From Dendrobium chrysotoxum (taxonomy: Eukaryota > Streptophyta > Magnoliopsida > Asparagales > Orchidaceae): a DNA stretch of 64,000 nucleotides. This document shows positions 59,447 through 64,000 of the stretch, piece by piece; within the stretch, counting starts at the first letter, position 1; each line of letters starts with the position of its first letter. The stretch covers positions 1,706,501 to 1,770,500 of the forward strand of contig CM034312.1 in assembly GCA_019925795.1 (NCBI GenBank), written 5' to 3'. The notes beneath the pieces are model-generated. The model was not told the origin of the DNA. It did not search any database and was given only the letters and a program-made list of their open reading frames with translations. A program made the translations under genes and the position numbers.

Positions 59447-59583
59447 GGATATCCAAATGAAAAGAAACTCCCCATGAATATGGGTGTTATCTTTTCTCTT
59501 TGGATATTGGAAATTTATCCTAATTTGGATCTCCAAATGGATAGGAACTCTCCCTAAGGGATGTTCCTTCCTCTTTGGATTCC
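59447..59583 (-). other. Hairpin pair matching 31516-31650
   Basis: Hairpin 1 (59447-59508) has the tip CCCAT-GAAT-ATGGG. Hairpin 2 (59527-59583) has GGAAC paired with GTTCC around CCCTAAGGG. Stem bases differ from the other LTR on both arms while pairing is kept. Confidence 0.65.
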
Positions 59584-60959
59584 AAATTAGATTTTTAAAT
59601 ATCTCAATCTCAAAGTACTTTAAACAATACAACTCAAAATCATATCAAATTACATTAATCAAAATTAAAAATCTAGACTTGATCCTGCAGGGTTATCCTA
59701 ATAATCAGCAGTTTATATTTGACATCCCAAGTAATTATATATTTGAAATTAAAATGCTCAATCACAGCCACACTTGGCCATGCTCTTTTTGGTTTAAAGG
59801 GGGACTTAGGCAATTTTCTGGAGCACTTGTGCAATTTGATAATTATAATTTTGCCCCCTTTATTTAATGCCCTGTATGAGTATGGCCACCTGCATAAGAT
59901 TGAATTAGTATAAACCGTTCCTAGCCTAGGGGTAGATCTAATCGTACAATCAAATCAATACAGAGTGCAGCAAATAAATAAACAGTCACAGCAATTCTAC
60001 TACTAGCAAACAGCATGCAGTGAAAGCTCGAAAAACTGGCACACAGCAGAAAAGTAAACACCGGCCTAGCCTAAGACTAGAGTTGGTTGTCCTAGCAAAC
60101 CATCTAAAGTGTGTGAGGTAGGCTGTGTGGTTTTGATATGTCCTGAATAGGTATTTGATTGAAGTTGTTTGATGTTCTAGTTGGTTGAAGGCTTAAGGGA
60201 ATTTTAATTTGAGTTTAAATTTTAATGATTTAAATTTAATTTTAAGTTTGATTCAATTATTTGTTGGATACCACCTTTGTTGCACATCGAGGCCATGAAG
60301 TTTATTTCACCTTCATTGGGGCTAATTTAATAGCCTCGTAGGCCTGGGTTACCCAGTGGTACCTAATATAATTAAGTGATTTGAGTTTGATTAAGGTTTA
60401 AATGTTGATTAAAATTTTAATTAGAATTGATTGATTGCTGGTTTTAAGTTCAAATTAATGTTTTCTGGAATTTTTGATAATTTATTGAATTTTGGAATTT
60501 TCTGGATTATTTTAATGATTTAATTCAAGGGTCAAAATTTGACTTTTTAATTTAAAGTGTTTTCTGGAAAGTTAATATTTTATTAAAATATTAAACCTTA
60601 ATACGATCAGTTAGACAGTAAGTACACTGAAATTGGATTTTTCTACATTTTATTATGAAGGTTTGAAGTTTTGACTTGATTTTGAACTAAGTTTGACCAA
60701 AAGTTGACTTTTTCAAATTTGTTTGATTTCTGGAAAATTAATATTTTAAATAAATATTAGACTTTAAGATGAGTTGTATGCCTCTGAGTTTGCTCAATTT
60801 GGAGTTTATTTGAATTAGTTATGAATTTGTGAAGTTTTGAGTGTTTAATGAATTATTTAAATTATTTAATTAGAGACCCTTTTTGTGATTTGAATCCAAA
60901 TGACCTCCAAACTACTTGAAATCAACTCCAAAGGTCAGGAATGACCCAAGGAGTGATCT

Positions 60960-62720
60960 CTAAGTGTTTGAGAAATTTTTAGAATTTTTAATTATTTTTA
61001 ATTAATTAAATTAATTAAATATTAAATTTCAATTAAACTTAAATTAAACTTAATTTTGAAGTCCAGTCAAGGGGATTTTATTTTTAATTGATTAAGGGTT
61101 CAATTCTGGTCAGTTAGAGGGGTTAATTGTATTTTTTGGATTTAATTTTGATTTATTATAATTTTTGGAAGGTTTTAAGGCGTAATGAAGGTTTAATTTG
61201 ATTAGGTTAATTAAGGGGCTTAATGATCTTAAAAGTCAGTGAAATTTTTTTTTAAGGCTGAGAGTGTCACTAAGTTTAAATGGTTTAAGTTTCAAGTCAA
61301 TAGGAGGTCAATCCTAATTATTGGAAATATTCTAAGCTCTCTAAATGAGTCCTTAATTATTGTCCTTAATGATGCCGCTAAGTTTGAATAGGTTTGAATC
61401 AATGTCCAACTAACCCTTGACATACATATGAATAGCATGCACAAATAACCACAATCAATCCTAAGTCTAAGAGAGCCTTAAACTAAGTGGTGTGTATGTC
61501 CTAAACATGCAAAGATTAATGCTAATTAAATATGTCTAATTAGACTAATGAATGATTAGATCATAATCATTCATTAGCACTCCCACATGATTTCTATTCA
61601 AATATGTTGATCCATGTTTAAAATTTCATAGTAGATCTTTCAACCTAAAATATTTAAGTATTTATATATATATTTCAAAGTAATTTTAAAATATACTTAA
61701 TCTATACATGGAACTATATATAGACTTAGGTTTTAAATTAAGAATACTTAAAATATGATTAGAGAGATTTTAATATCTAATTGAGAGACCTACTGATCTA
61801 CTAAGATCATTTGAAAATAAGTTTTTGATTTTCAAAATAATTGGTTTAATATTTAATTAGATACTAATTAAATATTAAAATAATTAAATAATTAAAAATA
61901 ACTTAAAATTAATCAAGTTTTGATCTCTGAATTTGACTTCAAATTAAAGTGTTTAATTTTCTGAAAAGTTTGATATATTATACTTAATTTTCTGATTTAA
62001 AATGAATTTCTTATGAGTTTTTGAAGTTTAAATCAATTAAAAGAAATTTTTAAATAATTTTAAATTAATTAAAAAAAAACTAAAAAAGATTTAAAAAAAT
62101 TTTAATTTAAATTTAAGAATTTTCTGTAATTTTAAAATTATTTAAATATATATATATATTAATTTTCAAAAGTATTTAAATTATTAATTATTAATTAATA
62201 TTAATAAAAAAAATTAAATATTTAGTTAATTGAAACATAAGATGTAATTTAAATTGATTTAATTTTAAAATTAGAATAACCTAAAAATAAATAATTAATT
62301 AGGAGATATTAATTAGTAAAATCAATGAATATTAATTAATTATTAAATTGTTAAAATATTATAAATTATTTAAATAACATTAAATAATTTAATTATATTT
62401 TAATTAAATATTCAAATATTTTTAAAATTAATATTAAGTTTAAAGTTAATTAAGTGTTAATTAATTATTTAAATATTTAATTAGAATATTAAAAAAAAAT
62501 TTATATATATTAATTTAAAATTTTAAAATTATTTAACATTAATTAAGATTATAAAATACTTAACATTAATTAAAATATTAAATAATTTAATATTAATTAA
62601 AATTAATATTAAATTTTAAAATTAATTAATTAAATTCAAAATAAATAATATAATATATATATATATATATATTAATTAAAAAAACTTTTTTTTTATTTAA
62701 AATGATTTAAAATAAAATTT
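60960..62720. repeat. AT-rich low-complexity block (TTAATTAA-type)
   Basis: Most of the block from about 62000 on consists of TTAATTAA, AAATATTTAA and (AT)n runs (for example 62656-62674). It lies inside the diverged LTR; no gene or site is visible. Confidence 0.8.
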
Positions 62721-62729
62721 AAATCATTT

Positions 62730-63130
62730 TAAAAGATCTTGCGGCGCCGGCGGCGCCGGGAGCCACGTGTGAGGCTCTGGTTGGCTTTCCCAAACTGCGG
62801 CCAGTGGTGGATTGCCACATGGCGGCTCCGAATAGGCGGGTCAAAGTCCCGCGGTGGCGGGCCAATGATTGGCGAAAGCGCGTGGGGTCCACGCGCTTTC
62901 TACTTAAACGAGTCAGCACAGAGCGGGACCGTCCGATCAGGCGTGGTTCTGAATCAACGATTATGATCGCGTCAGACGACGGATCACCGCAACGACTGAT
63001 CCCGCGGTTTGAGATTAATGGCCAGGATCGAACTGGACGGCAAAATTAATCACAGGATCGAATCCGCGTTTAATCAGAGCCGCGGTCAGGCTTAATCTGG
63101 ACCGTTGATCGGGGAATCAACGGTCTAGAA
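62730..63130 (-). promoter_or_regulatory. GC-rich island in the diverged LTR, with palindromes
   Basis: After about 2 kb of AT-rich DNA the base composition jumps. It contains CCAATGATTGG (62862-62872), a 27-base palindrome at 62874-62900 with arms GAAAGCGCGTGG, and ACCGTTGAT...ATCAACGGT (63101-63124). Position in a leftward LTR suggests U3/promoter, but no TATA box was found. Confidence 0.4.
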
Positions 63131-64000
63131 AACGTACACCTAAATTAGGTTACGTAAACGCCATAATAAGCATTTTTTGGCTCATTTTCTCAAACCAGTC
63201 AATCAATTTAAACGAAATTTTAAACATAAATAACTTGAATGAACAGAAAATATGTGGACGTGTTTGAAATGCTTTAAAAGCGCTTTTTAAAAAGCTAATT
63301 TGAGCTAAGTGTTTTGAACTAGGGTTGCGATTTTTGAGAGATCTAACCGTTCGTTTGGATCGATTTTTATTTCTCTGAATTTGTTGTCTGTCCACGCTCA
63401 AATTTGTTGAAGAAATTCGAGCTTGAAAATGCCCGGATCGACCTCTACGAGCCTTGAACGGAGTAAGGTCTCGGTTCGTCGGAATCCACTCGCCGACGGG
63501 CTTTGACCGAAGAAATTTCGATGGGAAGTTGAAGAAGGATCTCTCTAGAGCTCAATGGAGTAGAGGTTGAGGTCTGGGACGGCTTTTGAAGAGAGAGAGA
63601 GATTGGGTTTGAATGAGAGCTCAATAGGGTGTTTTGCCCTATTCAAACATTCCCAGGTCGTTTGGATGGCTGGGATCGACTCAAGGGCTTACTAGGATGT
63701 TGCCACCTGTCTAGGGAGTAGGTGGGAGCAGAAGCATGAAAGGACACAAGGACATCCTAGGTGGAAAGATATCCTTGTCCTCATACAAGCATGTGGAATG
63801 GCTAAGAGCCATTTGATCTTGATCAGAGGGCTGGAATGAGTCCTGGGAAGGTTCTAGAGCATATTGAGACTGCTGAAGATGAGTTGGCATGGGTATGGAG
63901 GTAATTTAAGCTTCTTTGACCAAGTTTGACTCCCCTAATGCCTTCATTTGACCATTTAACCCATCCCAAAGCCATGTGGCTGCTGAGGTGGCATAAGGAA
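63131..64000 (-). other. Right end of window, probably still LTR
   Basis: No host gene is recognised. The phrase order (GCGATTTTTGAGAGATC, GGATCGACCTCTACGAGCC) is not matched elsewhere in the window. The short open frame at 63150-63401 is not convincing. Confidence 0.4.

Larger units (their letters stand above)
57700..64000 (-). mobile_element. Diverged Tat/Ogre-type LTR, runs out of the window
   Basis: Long blocks match the LTR at 29.7-33 kb in order: the CTACGAGCGCAAGCCCTCGTAG block (58150), GGACTTACCCCGGCCTGG (58577), TAATAGGTCAGGTGGTCTGC (58932), the hairpin pair (59447-59583) and GTTGTCCTAGCAAAC (60088). Beyond about 61.5 kb similarity is weak. The primer-site end is missing on the left, so the LTR is truncated or its end is too diverged. 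Confidence 0.75.

Overview
The window is nuclear DNA from a flowering plant with a large, transposon-rich genome. The evidence is spliced genes with canonical GT-AG introns, a mitochondrial aminotransferase and a vacuolar Ca2+/H+ exchanger of plant type, Ty3/gypsy elements of the Tat/Ogre lineage, a copia-type LTR, LINE relics and Tourist-like MITEs. The species cannot be named from the sequence.

Layout. 1-547 is a truncated LTR pointing left. 1145-4677 (+) is a complete nine-exon alanine:glyoxylate aminotransferase 2 gene with good splice sites but several one-base indels. 4.7-9.7 kb is spacer with two small MITEs and short repeats. 10.4-51.9 kb (-) holds the pieces of one CAX-type cation/proton exchanger: exon 1 at 51.7-51.9 kb, exon 2 at 42.8 kb and the five 3' exons at 10.4-11.3 kb, in order and on one strand. 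The middle exons, including the first exchanger motif, were not found. About 40 kb of repeats and two 500-N gaps lie between the pieces.

The contig between the gaps (15967-40169) is a Tat/Ogre-type retrotransposon on the - strand. It has gag (26.1-29.1 kb), protease (23.9-26.2 kb), RT / RNase H / second RNase H / integrase (20.4-23.9 kb), a tRNA-Arg primer binding site and a 3'UTR with 85-bp tandem repeats. The first 6.5 kb of the contig recurs 17.7 kb later at over 99% identity, so two units share one very long LTR (about 29.6-37.0 kb). Frameshifts interrupt both copies.

Inside CAX intron 1 lie a copia-type LTR (about 46.06-47.88 kb) carrying an array of CGTAC/GTACG sites, and Tourist-like elements (best case 50166-51312, TTA duplication). 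53504-55056 is a solo LTR with an ACTAT target duplication, of the same family as the window's left edge. 55.4-57.0 kb is a decayed L1-type LINE (-). From about 57.7 kb to the end is a diverged relative of the Tat LTR. Both Tat-type LTRs carry two adjacent hairpins whose stems differ in a compensatory way, which makes them a candidate structured RNA element.

Only AGT2 and CAX look like host genes. Their lesions are almost all single-base indels, as are the copy-to-copy coding differences in the retroelement, so uncorrected read error is a serious alternative to gene decay.
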